In this document: positions 5,956 to 12,948 of the stretch, piece after piece
Layout: every line of letters begins with the position of its first letter
Position numbering within the stretch: the stretch's first letter is position 1
Source of the DNA: Muribaculaceae bacterium
GTDB lineage: Bacteria; Bacteroidota; Bacteroidia; Bacteroidales; Muribaculaceae
Length of the DNA: 12,948 nt
Assembly: GCA_029057255.1 (NCBI GenBank)
Contig: JAICZO010000362.1
Span: forward strand, 1 to 12,948
Direction of reading: 5' to 3'
The notes under the pieces: model-generated
What the model was told of the DNA's origin: nothing
Seen by the model: the letters and a program-made list of their open reading frames with translations, nothing else
Database searches by the model: none
Position numbers and translations under genes: made by a program

Positions 5956-8583
5956 TTAGAATTCCTGTCCGAGAATGAAGTGGAAGTGGCTGCCGCCGCG
6001 TGTTCCGTCGACCTTGTCGAAGCCGTAGGCCCAGTCGATACCCATCAGACCGACCATCGGGAGCTGGATGCGGACACCGGCACCTGCCGAGCGCTTGAGC
6101 GAGAAGGGATTGAACTCGCTGACCGAGGTCCAGGCGTTACCGCCTTCGACGAATCCGAGGGCGTAGATCGTTGTCGACTGCTGGAGCATGAGGGGGAAGT
6201 GGATCTCGAGACCCATGCGGGTGTAGGCGTAGCCTTCGCGGCGCCACGGAGTGAGCGCCCCGTTGTCATAGCCGCGGAGGGCGATGGTCTCGGTTGCATA
6301 TGTGTAGGAGCCTGACATGCCGTCGCCGCCGACATAGAATGTCTCGAAGGGAGTCTTCAGATACTTGTTGTAGCTGCCGATGAGACCGAAGTCGAAGCGT
6401 GTCATCAGCACCGGTGTCCACTGCTCGCTTGTCGACAGCGGGGTGTATGTGCGCGACTTGAAGCGCAGTTTCCAGTACTCGATCCACTGGTAGAGCTGTT
6501 TCTTGGAGTCGACGGTGTTCTCCTCGGCGAGTTTCTTCCAGTCGCGCTTGCCTGTGAAGAGCGACGCGGGGGGAGTAATCTGCAGGTTGAGCGAGAACAT
6601 CGAGCCGCGGCGGGTGTAGATGGGGTTGTCGATAGAGTTACGTGCGAGGGTGAGGCCGAGCACGATGGCATTCGACGTACCGTTGTTCATGTAGTAGAGG
6701 TAGTCCCAGTTCTTGAGATAGTACCAGTTATAGCCGAGCTCGGCGGTGAATGTGAACCAGTCGTCAGGCCACTTCAGACGCTTGCCGAAGCCGACGTTGA
6801 CACCCACCATCTGGAGCACCTTGTTGGGGTCGAGAGAGTTCTGGTAGCTGTTCTGATAGTAGTCGTTGTAGTTGTAGCCGGGGTAGTATGACAGACCGGA
6901 GCCCCACATCATTGAGTTGGCCCAGCTGTTGTTGTAGTACGACGAGTTGACGCCCGTCTGACGGCTGTAGTATGCCGATACGGAGAGCGAGTTGGGTCGC
7001 TTGCCGCCGAACCAGGGGTCGAGGAACGAGATGGCATACGACTGATAGTAGCGGGCGTTGGTCTGCGCGCTGATAGAGAATGTCTGACCCTCGCCCTGGG
7101 GGATGATGCCTCGGTAGGTGCTGGGGTAGAAGAGGTTCTTTATCGAGAAGTTGGAGAACTTCAGCTGCAGCTTGCCGATGACGCCTGTCTGTCCCCAGCC
7201 GAGCGAGAACTCTATCTGGTCGTTGTTCTTTGTCTCGAGGTTGAAGATGATGTCGACGGTGCCGTTCTCTTCGTTAGGCTCGGGCTGAATGTCCATCTTC
7301 TCGGGGTTGAAGTGTCCGGTAGCCGCGATTTCGCGGGCGGAGCGCATGAGGTCCGACTTGCTGAAGAGGGCGCCGGGGCGCACGCGGAGCTCGCGGCGGA
7401 TGACCTTCTCGTAGAGGCGGTCGTTGCCGTTGATGACGACGTTGTTGATGCGGGCCTGGGGGCCTTCCATCATACGCATCTCGAGCGATATAGAGTCGCC
7501 GGTGACTTCCTTCTCGATTGGTACGAGCTGGTAGAAGAGGTAGCCGTGGTCCATGTAGAGGTTCGATACGGCGTCTTCGTCTTCGGTGAGACGCTTGCGC
7601 ATGAGCTTCTGGTTGTAGACGTCGCCGGGCTTCATGTCGAGGTATGTGTCGAGGACTTCGGTGGGGTAGATTGTGTTGCCGACCCATGTGATGTCCTTGA
7701 TGTAATATTTCTGACCTTCGTCGAGGGAGATGTGGACGTCGACGGTGTTGTCGTCGTATGCCACGACGCTGTCGGCTACGATGCGTGCGTCGCGGTATCC
7801 CTTTTCGTTATACTTCTCGAGTATTCGGTTAAGGTCGTCTTCGTAGTCGTTCTCGACAAACTTCTTCTGGCTGAAAATCTTGAGGATATCCATCCTCTCG
7901 TTGGTCTTCTTCATGGCCTGCTTGAGCTTGCGGTCAGAGAGCACTTCGTTGCCGTCGAAGTATATTTTGTGCACCTTCACCTTGTTGTTCTTGTTGATGA
8001 CGATGTCGACGATGGTCTCGTTCTCGTGCGAGAGGTCCTCGTGAAGGTTGACTTTGACGTTAGCTTTGCTGAAGCCCTTGTCGTTGTAGTATTTCTTGAC
8101 GATAGCCTCTATGCGGTTGACGATGTTCTGGGTAATCTGGTTGCCTTTTGTCAGGTTCAGTTTCTCCTGCAGGTCCTTTATCTCGCCTTTCTTGGCGCCG
8201 ATGTAGTTGACAGAGCCGATACGGGGCTGAGTGCGGAGCACGAGCTTGAGCCATGCCCTGTCGCCGACAGTCTTGTCAAGCTCGAGACGTGCCTGTGCGA
8301 AGAGGTTCTGCCTCATCACACGCTTGATGGCATCGGTGATGTCGTCGCCGGGTATGGTGACGCGGTCGCCGGGCTTGAGGCCGAGGTATCCGAGGATAAG
8401 GAAGTCGTCGTAGTTGGGCGCGCCTTCAATCTTGATGTCGGCGATTTCGTAGGCACGAGGCATGGCGGTGTAGAGCACCGTCGGGCTGTAGACGGTGTCG
8501 GTAGGCAGCTGTGCCTCGGCTTTGTGTGCCGATGCAAATATTATAGAGAGAAGTGTCGTCAGCAGAATTATTTTAGATCGCAT
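5956..8583 (-). CDS. bamA: BamA, outer membrane protein assembly factor
   Basis: Central Omp85 component of the BAM complex, which folds beta-barrel proteins into the outer membrane. The 875-residue product begins with a signal peptide (MRSKIILLTTLLS, cleavage near AEA). Five POTRA domains follow, roughly at 45-117, 122-199, 202-290, 293-374 and 377-452, then a C-terminal 16-strand barrel rich in aromatic residues. The conserved L6-loop motif is seen as ALRGYDNG, and the chain ends in Phe (FHFILGQEF), as expected of a BAM-recognised barrel. I prefer the ATG at 8583 because it gives a compact signal peptide; an in-frame ATG at 8622, four bases after the uppS stop, adds 13 polar residues and remains possible. 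Co-transcribed with uppS and followed by two skp-like chaperones. Confidence 0.96.
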   Translation of the reverse strand: MRSKIILLTTLLSIIFASAHKAEAQLPTDTVYSPTVLYTAMPRAYEIADIKIEGAPNYDDFLILGYLGLKPGDRVTIPGDDITDAIKRVMRQNLFAQARLELDKTVGDRAWLKLVLRTQPRIGSVNYIGAKKGEIKDLQEKLNLTKGNQITQNIVNRIEAIVKKYYNDKGFSKANVKVNLHEDLSHENETIVDIVINKNNKVKVHKIYFDGNEVLSDRKLKQAMKKTNERMDILKIFSQKKFVENDYEDDLNRILEKYNEKGYRDARIVADSVVAYDDNTVDVHISLDEGQKYYIKDITWVGNTIYPTEVLDTYLDMKPGDVYNQKLMRKRLTEDEDAVSNLYMDHGYLFYQLVPIEKEVTGDSISLEMRMMEGPQARINNVVINGNDRLYEKVIRRELRVRPGALFSKSDLMRSAREIAATGHFNPEKMDIQPEPNEENGTVDIIFNLETKNNDQIEFSLGWGQTGVIGKLQLKFSNFSIKNLFYPSTYRGIIPQGEGQTFSISAQTNARYYQSYAISFLDPWFGGKRPNSLSVSAYYSRQTGVNSSYYNNSWANSMMWGSGLSYYPGYNYNDYYQNSYQNSLDPNKVLQMVGVNVGFGKRLKWPDDWFTFTAELGYNWYYLKNWDYLYYMNNGTSNAIVLGLTLARNSIDNPIYTRRGSMFSLNLQITPPASLFTGKRDWKKLAEENTVDSKKQLYQWIEYWKLRFKSRTYTPLSTSEQWTPVLMTRFDFGLIGSYNKYLKTPFETFYVGGDGMSGSYTYATETIALRGYDNGALTPWRREGYAYTRMGLEIHFPLMLQQSTTIYALGFVEGGNAWTSVSEFNPFSLKRSAGAGVRIQLPMVGLMGIDWAYGFDKVDGTRGGSHFHFILGQEF

Positions 8584-8626
8584 AATGGATTTGGAGCTAT
8601 CGTATTGCATATTGTGCGCCATGCGC

Positions 8627-9373
8627 TCATGAGTTTTTCACTTGTTCGCCGGTGAGGCCGAAGCGCCTCTGCCTGCTCTGGAACTGTGCTATGTTTTGCC
8701 TGAATTCCTCTTCGGAGTAGTCGGGCCAGAAAGTCGGAGTCACGGCGATTTCGGTGTAGGCTATCTGATAGAGGAGGAAGTTGCTTACGCGCATGTCGCC
8801 GCCGGTGCGTATGAGCAGGTCGGGGTCGGGCATCGCTGCAGTGGCAAGATGGTCGGAGATGGTCTTCTCGTCGATCGAGTCGGGGTCGAGACGTCCTTCG
8901 AGGCATTCGCGAGCCATGCGTCGTGCGGCCTCGGTTATCTCCCAGCGTGCCGAGTAGCTCAGAGCGAGCACCAGTGTCAGGCCGGTGCAGGCCGAAGTGT
9001 CGTCCATGCACTTCGCCAGCCTTTCGGCGGCGTGTCCGGGCATGCGGCTGAGGTCGCCGATAGCGGTGAGCCGCACATTATTCTTTATAAGGTCGGGAGT
9101 CTCGCGCTCGATAGCGCTCACGATGAGCGTCATCAGTGCGTCGACTTCCTCTTTGGGGCGGTTCCAGTTCTCGGTGGAGAATGTGTACAGAGTCAGGAAG
9201 CCTACGCCGAGCCTCGACGCTTCCTCTGTTATCCGTCGCACGGTCTTGACGCCCTCGACGTGTCCGGCCGAACGGTCGAGCCCCCGGGCCTGTGCCCAGC
9301 GGCCGTTCCCGTCCATGATTATGGCAATATGAGCCGGGATGCGTGTGGTGTCTATATTGTCGTGCTGTGTCAT
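8627..9373 (-). CDS. uppS: Isoprenyl transferase (undecaprenyl diphosphate synthase)
   Basis: Cytosolic, membrane-associated cis-prenyltransferase that extends farnesyl diphosphate with isopentenyl diphosphate to the C55 carrier used for peptidoglycan and surface glycans. The 248-residue length is normal. All signatures are visible: IIMDGNGRWA with catalytic Asp21, TLYTFSTENW, the RTGGDMRVSNFLL substrate-binding block, and FWPDYSEEEF near the C-terminus. The gene starts ten bases after the stop of the DUF6089 gene, and its stop lies just before bamA, so all are expected on one transcript. In many bacteria uppS is linked with bamA by way of cdsA and rseP; in Bacteroidales it sits directly next to bamA (recalled). 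Confidence 0.96.
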   Translation of the reverse strand: MTQHDNIDTTRIPAHIAIIMDGNGRWAQARGLDRSAGHVEGVKTVRRITEEASRLGVGFLTLYTFSTENWNRPKEEVDALMTLIVSAIERETPDLIKNNVRLTAIGDLSRMPGHAAERLAKCMDDTSACTGLTLVLALSYSARWEITEAARRMARECLEGRLDPDSIDEKTISDHLATAAMPDPDLLIRTGGDMRVSNFLLYQIAYTEIAVTPTFWPDYSEEEFRQNIAQFQSRQRRFGLTGEQVKNS

Positions 9374-9383
9374 ATCGTATCTT

Positions 9384-10100
9384 TTAGTCTACGTAGTGGC
9401 AAGTCTCGCATCGTTTGCCGAACTCGTAGGATATGCCTACGGTCAGGCGCGAGTACCAGTCGGTATTTTTGTAAAAAGCGGTCTTTATCTGATTAAGGTC
9501 AGCGAGGTCGGGACCGTCGAAGTGGTCGCTGAAGGTCTTGGTCATGGTGAACTCCGCGCCGAGGTTCCATCGCTCCGAAATCTTGAATTTTATGCCCATG
9601 CCCATCGGTATGGTCGGAGCTGCGTATGTGCGGCCGCTGACCGATGCCAGGGCGAAGCCTGCACCGATGGTGAGGTATGGTGTCCAGCGGCGCAGACGCT
9701 TGTATGTCTCGCCGATGCCGTAAGCAAAGAAGTTGAATTCGCCGCGGGCGCTGAGCTCGTATATCTGCGAGCTGAAGGTGTATGACGCGTCGCCGGGCAG
9801 CACATTGCTCATGTCGGAGCTGTCGCCGCTGAGGCCGAAGGTCGAGAACACGCCTCGGATGGCCCAACGGGTGTCGCCGATATAGCGGAACGACAGCTCG
9901 CCGTCGAAGCCGGGGTGGCTGAAGAGGTTGGCGCTGTTCGCTTCGCCGAGGTATCCGCTCATGCCCAGCTGTGCGCCGATGTCGAACTTATATGTCGCTG
10001 TCTGTGCCGATACTCCGCAGGCGCATGACAGCACAAGGCACGCCGCTGCGAGCAGCCGTGCCTTTGTTGTGCGTAGCATCTTGCGGAGTGTGCAGGTCAT
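9384..10100 (-). CDS. DUF6089 family outer membrane beta-barrel-like protein
   Basis: A 238-residue secreted protein with a signal peptide to about residue 32 (CGVSA, cleavage before Gln33). Alternating strand patterns with many glycines and aromatics (YKFDIGAQLGMSGYLGEAN, ELSFRYIGDTRWAIRGVF, WTPYLTIGAGFAL, WNLGAEFTMTKTF, SRLTVGISYEFG) suggest a small OmpW/OmpA-like barrel. It matches DUF6089 by its opening and by its place before uppS in Bacteroidales. Its function is not known; context suggests envelope assembly. The chain ends with CETCHYVD, containing a CxxCH. The ATG at 10100 overlaps the stop of the preceding gene by one base (TAATG), supporting coupled translation; an internal Met8 (10079) would also give a signal peptide. 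Confidence 0.87.
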   Translation of the reverse strand: MTCTLRKMLRTTKARLLAAACLVLSCACGVSAQTATYKFDIGAQLGMSGYLGEANSANLFSHPGFDGELSFRYIGDTRWAIRGVFSTFGLSGDSSDMSNVLPGDASYTFSSQIYELSARGEFNFFAYGIGETYKRLRRWTPYLTIGAGFALASVSGRTYAAPTIPMGMGIKFKISERWNLGAEFTMTKTFSDHFDGPDLADLNQIKTAFYKNTDWYSRLTVGISYEFGKRCETCHYVD

Positions 10101-11575
10101 TATTGCACCGGTTTGAATGTGAAGCGGTTGAGGGTCGAGCGCCAGACTGTCGGCAGGAGCTTGCCGTCATCGCCTATACCGCCGAAGGTATAGATGTAGG
10201 GGCAGTCCCACGAGGTGACGGGGTAGATGGCGCGGCTCGATGCTATCTCGAACGAAGTCCACATCGACGAGGCGCGGCTGTCGGTCAGCGTGCTCTCGAA
10301 GACATAAGCCTGGGCCGCTGTCATGGCGGGCACATACTTGGGCAGCTGTATAAGGTCGCTGCCTTTGCTCCAGGTGAGACCGTAGTCGTTGGAGATGTAT
10401 ACGGTGCTGTTGTTCTTCTTGCCGTCATTGCCGCCGTAGGCGAGGAGTACGGAGTATTCCGTTGCCACAAAGGCGCTGTTGGTGTAGAATGTGAAGTAGG
10501 GCACCACGGTCATGTCTTTGAGTGCCGTGCCGACGGGCTGCTCGGAGATGCGCGCCCACGAGGTGCCGTCGAAGGCCCATGTATGCGCTGTCAGGGCGCC
10601 GGAGGCGAGGGTGCCGCCGGTGATGACTATCTGGCTGCTGCCGGAGAGGGGGAACGAGAAGGGAATAGGCACTGATGTACCGCTGACGGGCATGTCGGCC
10701 GGAAGCTCGGTGGCAGCGCCCTGTGAGGCGGGATACTCCTGCATGAACCACTTGCCTGAGGCATCCTTGGCAGCGCCGATGAGCCGCTTGCCGTAAGCGC
10801 CGTAGATGGTGTTCCATGTCAGGCCGGTCGATGTCCATGTGCGAGCGCCGTCAGCCGAAGTGTGCAGCGTGCCTCCCGCGAGGATGAACAGAGCGTCGTC
10901 GGTCGCCGAGAAGGTGTTGATGTCGGCGCCGGCGGGCAGGGCGGCAGTGTAGGTGTCCCAGCTTTCGGTGGCGGGAGTCTCGGCTGTAGCCACGGCGTAT
11001 GCCGAGCCGTCGGTGGTGAGGCAGTATACCGCATCGGCAGTGCGCACGGTGCGCTGTGCGACAGGCGCTGTCAGCGACGAGGGCAGGACGCGGCGGGCAG
11101 TGTTGCTCCATGTGAGCGAGTCACCCTTGAGGCGGTGCACGTTGACTTCAACGCTGTATGTGCGCGACACGGTGCCGCTCGGCGATGTAATCTCGAGCTT
11201 TACGGGGCCGTTGCTGAAGTCGATGGTGTCGGTGCTGTTGGTGAGGTAGTTGTATGTGGTGTCGGTGCCGTCTTTGCGGGTCACTGTGAGTGTGGCGCGC
11301 GAGACGGTCTCGAGCATCTTTATCACCGGGACGAGTTTCTCGGTGGATGTTCCGTAGGGGAGAGAGTCGGCATTGTAGATGCGGCTCTTGTCAAGGTCGA
11401 TCGAGAAGAAGACGGTATCGAGGTGCGCGAGCACACTGTCGTCTTTCGAGAGCTTGAAGGAGTATACCACAACGCTTGACGAAGTGTTCTCTGCCGGAAT
11501 GTAATCGGAGTTACAGCCGACGAAAGAAGCGGCGGCGAGAACAGACGCCAGGCTGAGTATTGTTAGTTTCTTCAT
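10100..11575 (-). CDS. DUF6242 family lipoprotein with sialidase-like Asp-boxes
   Basis: A 491-residue probable lipoprotein: signal peptide with lipobox SFVGC, acylated Cys21. Residues of about 33-148 form a strand-rich N-terminal domain resembling a cadherin or Ig-like sandwich, ending in SRTYSVEVNVHRL. The remainder looks like a beta-propeller: two Asp-box-like SxDxGxTW motifs (SADGARTW at 240-247, SNDYGLTW at 395-402) and a kelch-like YTFGGIGDDGK near the end. Asp-boxes are structural turns, so they do not prove enzymatic activity, and no sialidase catalytic set is evident. It heads the operon with DUF6089, uppS and bamA and has a well-formed promoter upstream. Role unknown; an extracytoplasmic binding or assembly accessory role is an inference. 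Confidence 0.88.
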   Translation of the reverse strand: MKKLTILSLASVLAAASFVGCNSDYIPAENTSSSVVVYSFKLSKDDSVLAHLDTVFFSIDLDKSRIYNADSLPYGTSTEKLVPVIKMLETVSRATLTVTRKDGTDTTYNYLTNSTDTIDFSNGPVKLEITSPSGTVSRTYSVEVNVHRLKGDSLTWSNTARRVLPSSLTAPVAQRTVRTADAVYCLTTDGSAYAVATAETPATESWDTYTAALPAGADINTFSATDDALFILAGGTLHTSADGARTWTSTGLTWNTIYGAYGKRLIGAAKDASGKWFMQEYPASQGAATELPADMPVSGTSVPIPFSFPLSGSSQIVITGGTLASGALTAHTWAFDGTSWARISEQPVGTALKDMTVVPYFTFYTNSAFVATEYSVLLAYGGNDGKKNNSTVYISNDYGLTWSKGSDLIQLPKYVPAMTAAQAYVFESTLTDSRASSMWTSFEIASSRAIYPVTSWDCPYIYTFGGIGDDGKLLPTVWRSTLNRFTFKPVQ

Positions 11576-11599
11576 CTGAGTTTACGATATTTCAAGATG

Positions 11600-11631
11600 C
11601 AAAATTATAACTTTGCTGTCAATAGGGCAAA
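11600..11631 (-). promoter_or_regulatory. Promoter of the DUF6242-DUF6089-uppS-bamA-skp operon
   Basis: On the - strand TTTG (11631-11628) and TAATTTTG (11607-11600) are separated by exactly 20 bases, a full match to the Bacteroidetes -33/-7 consensus. The -7 element ends 24 bases before the ATG at 11575. It lies in the 90-base gap between ribD and the DUF6242 gene. Confidence 0.82.
11608..11615 (+). promoter_or_regulatory. Opposed -7-like element on the + strand
   Basis: TAACTTTG at 11608-11615, identical to the pyrE -7 element, abuts the operon's -7 element on the other strand within the near-palindrome GCAAAATTATAACTTTGC (11599-11616). No TTTG -33 element is seen for it and no + strand gene follows, so activity is uncertain. 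If active it would transcribe antisense into ribD. Confidence 0.35.
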
Positions 11632-11665
11632 CTCTTTCTGTCAAAAGACGTCAAAACAGGCGCAT

Positions 11666-12697
11666 TTATATGTTTTTAACGCCGTCGGCTGACGTGTGCG
11701 AATAAAAATTAACACGATTTTGGTTAATATACATACATCCGGCGGGCGTCGAGGCGATGACGGGAGCCGGCGCGGTGCCTCGCTCGCCAAGGCTGAAGGG
11801 GGCGGTCTCGACGAAGGCTTCGTCCCACAGCCCGCTGTCGATGAAGCCGCGCAGCAGCGAGGGGCCGCCCTCGACAAGCAGCGACGTTATACCGTGCTCG
11901 CTGAAGAGCATGCCGAGCGTGCTGTCAAGCGGGCTGCTGCCGTCGATGATGATGGCTCTGTCGCGTATGGCGCAGGGGGCGGTGTCGGTCAGTCCGTGTC
12001 GGTCGAAGATTACCGCCTTGGGGCTGTTGCCCCATATGTCTCTGACTGTCAGCGACGGATTGTCGGCGATGGCTGTGCCTGCGCCGACGGCTATGGCGTC
12101 GTGACAGGCGCGGCGGAAGTGGACCAGCTGGCGCGACAGCGGAGTCGAGAAGCGTGCCGCAGGCTCGCCCGCGCCGCGGCAGCAGTCCATGAATCCGTCG
12201 GCGCTCTGTGCCCATTTGAGGGTGACGAAGGGGCGCCGCAGCTGCTGTGCGGTCATGAAGGTGCGGTTGAGGGCGACGCTCTCGTCGGCAAGCAGGCCGG
12301 TGTCGACCCGTATGCCGGCCTCGCGTATCATGGCTATGCCGCGGCCCGAGACTCTCGGGTTGGGGTCGCCTGCGCCCACGACGACGCGCGCGAATCCGCA
12401 CTCTGTCAGCAGCTTGGCGCAGGGCGGAGTCTTGCCGTAGTGCGAGCATGGCTCGAGCGTGACGTAGATTGTGGACTCGTGCAGCAGTGCTCTGTCGGCC
12501 TCGCTGACCGAGCGCACGGCGTTGACTTCGGCATGAGGCCCGCCAAAGCGGCGGTGCCATCCCTCGCCGATAATGCGTCCGGCGCGGTCGGTGATGACTG
12601 CGCCTACCATGGGGTTGGGAGACACATGGCCGCGCCCGTTGGCGGCAAGGTCAAGGGCGCGGCGCATGAATATGTGGTCTTCGGTGCTGAATGTCAT
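11666..12697 (-). CDS. ribD: Bifunctional riboflavin deaminase/reductase RibD
   Basis: Two-domain cytosolic enzyme catalysing the second and third steps of riboflavin synthesis: deamination of the pyrimidine ring of the GTP-derived intermediate, then NADPH-dependent reduction of the ribose side chain. The 343-residue product has the deaminase zinc site (His55 and catalytic Glu57 in HAEVNA; Cys84 in LEPCSHYGKTPPC, and Cys93). The reductase domain starts near residue 155, with LKWAQSADG (160-168), VGAGTAIADNPSLTVR and LLVEGGPSLL. The length is close to that of the family (about 350-370). The ATG at 12697 overlaps the stop of the upstream metallopeptidase gene (ATGA), indicating coupled translation. 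No FMN riboswitch lies before it here. No clear intrinsic terminator follows; 34 bases on is the opposed promoter region. Confidence 0.95.
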   Translation of the reverse strand: MTFSTEDHIFMRRALDLAANGRGHVSPNPMVGAVITDRAGRIIGEGWHRRFGGPHAEVNAVRSVSEADRALLHESTIYVTLEPCSHYGKTPPCAKLLTECGFARVVVGAGDPNPRVSGRGIAMIREAGIRVDTGLLADESVALNRTFMTAQQLRRPFVTLKWAQSADGFMDCCRGAGEPAARFSTPLSRQLVHFRRACHDAIAVGAGTAIADNPSLTVRDIWGNSPKAVIFDRHGLTDTAPCAIRDRAIIIDGSSPLDSTLGMLFSEHGITSLLVEGGPSLLRGFIDSGLWDEAFVETAPFSLGERGTAPAPVIASTPAGCMYINQNRVNFYSHTSADGVKNI

Positions 12698-12948
12698 AGG
12701 CTTGAGTATGCGGGTGAGAAAGTGTCGCCGTAGTTGGGGTTGCCGGTCTCGATGCCTTTGCGGAGCCATCGCACTCGCTGCTCCGAGCGTCCGTGGTTGA
12801 AGCTGTCGGGCATCTCCCGGCCGTACGCCTTCTTCTGCAGATAGTCGTCGCCGATTTTTGACGCCGCGTTTATGGCTTTCTCGATGTCGCCCTCCTCGAT
12901 GGAGCTGAACATCTCGTTGTCGAGGGCAGCCCATACTCCGGCATAGAA
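12694..12948 (-). CDS. Neutral zinc metallopeptidase (YpfJ-like), 3' part
   Basis: The frame is open to the window edge; 84 C-terminal residues are visible, so the true start and the HExxH zinc motif lie outside. The visible part matches the end of the YpfJ (KPN_02809) family: FYAGVWAALDNE, AINAASKIGDDYLQKKAYG, then MPDSFNHGRSEQRVRWLRKG, the stretch with GNPNYGDTF, and a short tail. Members are usually around 280-300 residues, with an N-terminal membrane segment and a predicted extracytoplasmic protease domain; substrates are not known. An internal ATG at 12912 is not a start, because family sequence continues upstream of it. Its TGA stop overlaps the ribD ATG, so the two share a message. Confidence 0.85.
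   Translation of the reverse strand, partial: FYAGVWAALDNEMFSSIEEGDIEKAINAASKIGDDYLQKKAYGREMPDSFNHGRSEQRVRWLRKGIETGNPNYGDTFSPAYSSL

Noticed and set aside
7312..8655. Long open frame (447 codons) opposite bamA
   Set aside because: Shadow of bamA codon usage: a Val/Asp-rich, low-complexity translation on the antisense of a gene with clear homology.
8642..9496. 284-codon frame opposite uppS
   Set aside because: Antisense to uppS, which has every signature motif; no domain seen in the shadow.
11640..11656. Direct repeat GTCAAAAGAC / GTCAAAACAG after ribD, considered as terminator or operator
   Set aside because: It is a direct repeat of 7 bases only, cannot form a hairpin, and could easily arise by chance.
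12574..12700. FMN riboswitch upstream of ribD
   Set aside because: The ribD start overlaps the preceding gene, leaving no leader, and no RFN-element-like conserved segments were recognised.
11696..12733. Long open frame (345 codons) opposite ribD
   Set aside because: Shadow of ribD; Ala/Gly/Asp-rich translation with no recognisable domain.
1..12948. Search for CRISPR arrays, tRNA or rRNA genes, insertion sequences, phage genes or reverse transcriptases
   Set aside because: No regularly spaced repeats, cloverleaf-like segments, transposase motifs or terminal inverted repeats were seen by eye; nearly all the DNA is explained by housekeeping genes.

Overview
The window looks like the left end of a contig from a Bacteroidales genome, probably Muribaculaceae or a close relative and probably from a metagenome or isolate short-read assembly. 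The evidence is the pair of Bacteroidetes-only families (DUF6242, DUF6089) beside uppS-bamA-skp-skp, the TTTG-N19-21-TAnnTTTG type promoters, and weak or absent Shine-Dalgarno sequences. The family-level placement is an inference. The first bases match the Illumina Nextera read-2 transposase adapter, so the first ~24-37 bases are not trustworthy as genome sequence.

Left block, + strand (218-4140): a tight five-gene run of pyrE (pyrimidine synthesis), a small SRPBCC-fold protein, a Rieske-like lipoprotein, a membrane-anchored SGNH hydrolase and an MBOAT O-acyltransferase. A TAnnTTTG -7 element lies just ahead of pyrE. The last two genes form a plausible envelope O-acylation pair; what they modify cannot be told from the sequence.

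Middle (4121-4818): two truncated efflux genes on the - strand, a ~48-residue piece of an RND/HlyD-type adaptor and a TolC-like protein without its middle. No pump gene lies between them. They sit downstream of a strong intrinsic terminator and have no visible promoter. They are either decayed remnants or a misassembly.

Right block, - strand (11631 down to 4760): an envelope-biogenesis operon of DUF6242 lipoprotein, DUF6089 beta-barrel-like protein, uppS, bamA, skp-like 1 and skp-like 2. It has a good promoter at its head (11600-11631), a probable internal promoter before the second skp, and an intrinsic terminator at its end. It joins synthesis of the C55 lipid carrier to outer membrane protein insertion and the periplasmic chaperones feeding it.

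Far right, - strand: ribD (riboflavin synthesis), translationally coupled by an ATGA overlap to the 3' end of a YpfJ-type neutral zinc metallopeptidase gene that runs off the window. No tRNA, rRNA, CRISPR array, insertion sequence or phage gene was seen. No clearly new system is present. The items most worth a second look are the adapter at the edge, the collapsed efflux locus, the non-canonical Rieske-like lipoprotein next to the SGNH-MBOAT pair, and the overlapping opposed promoter elements near 11600-11615.
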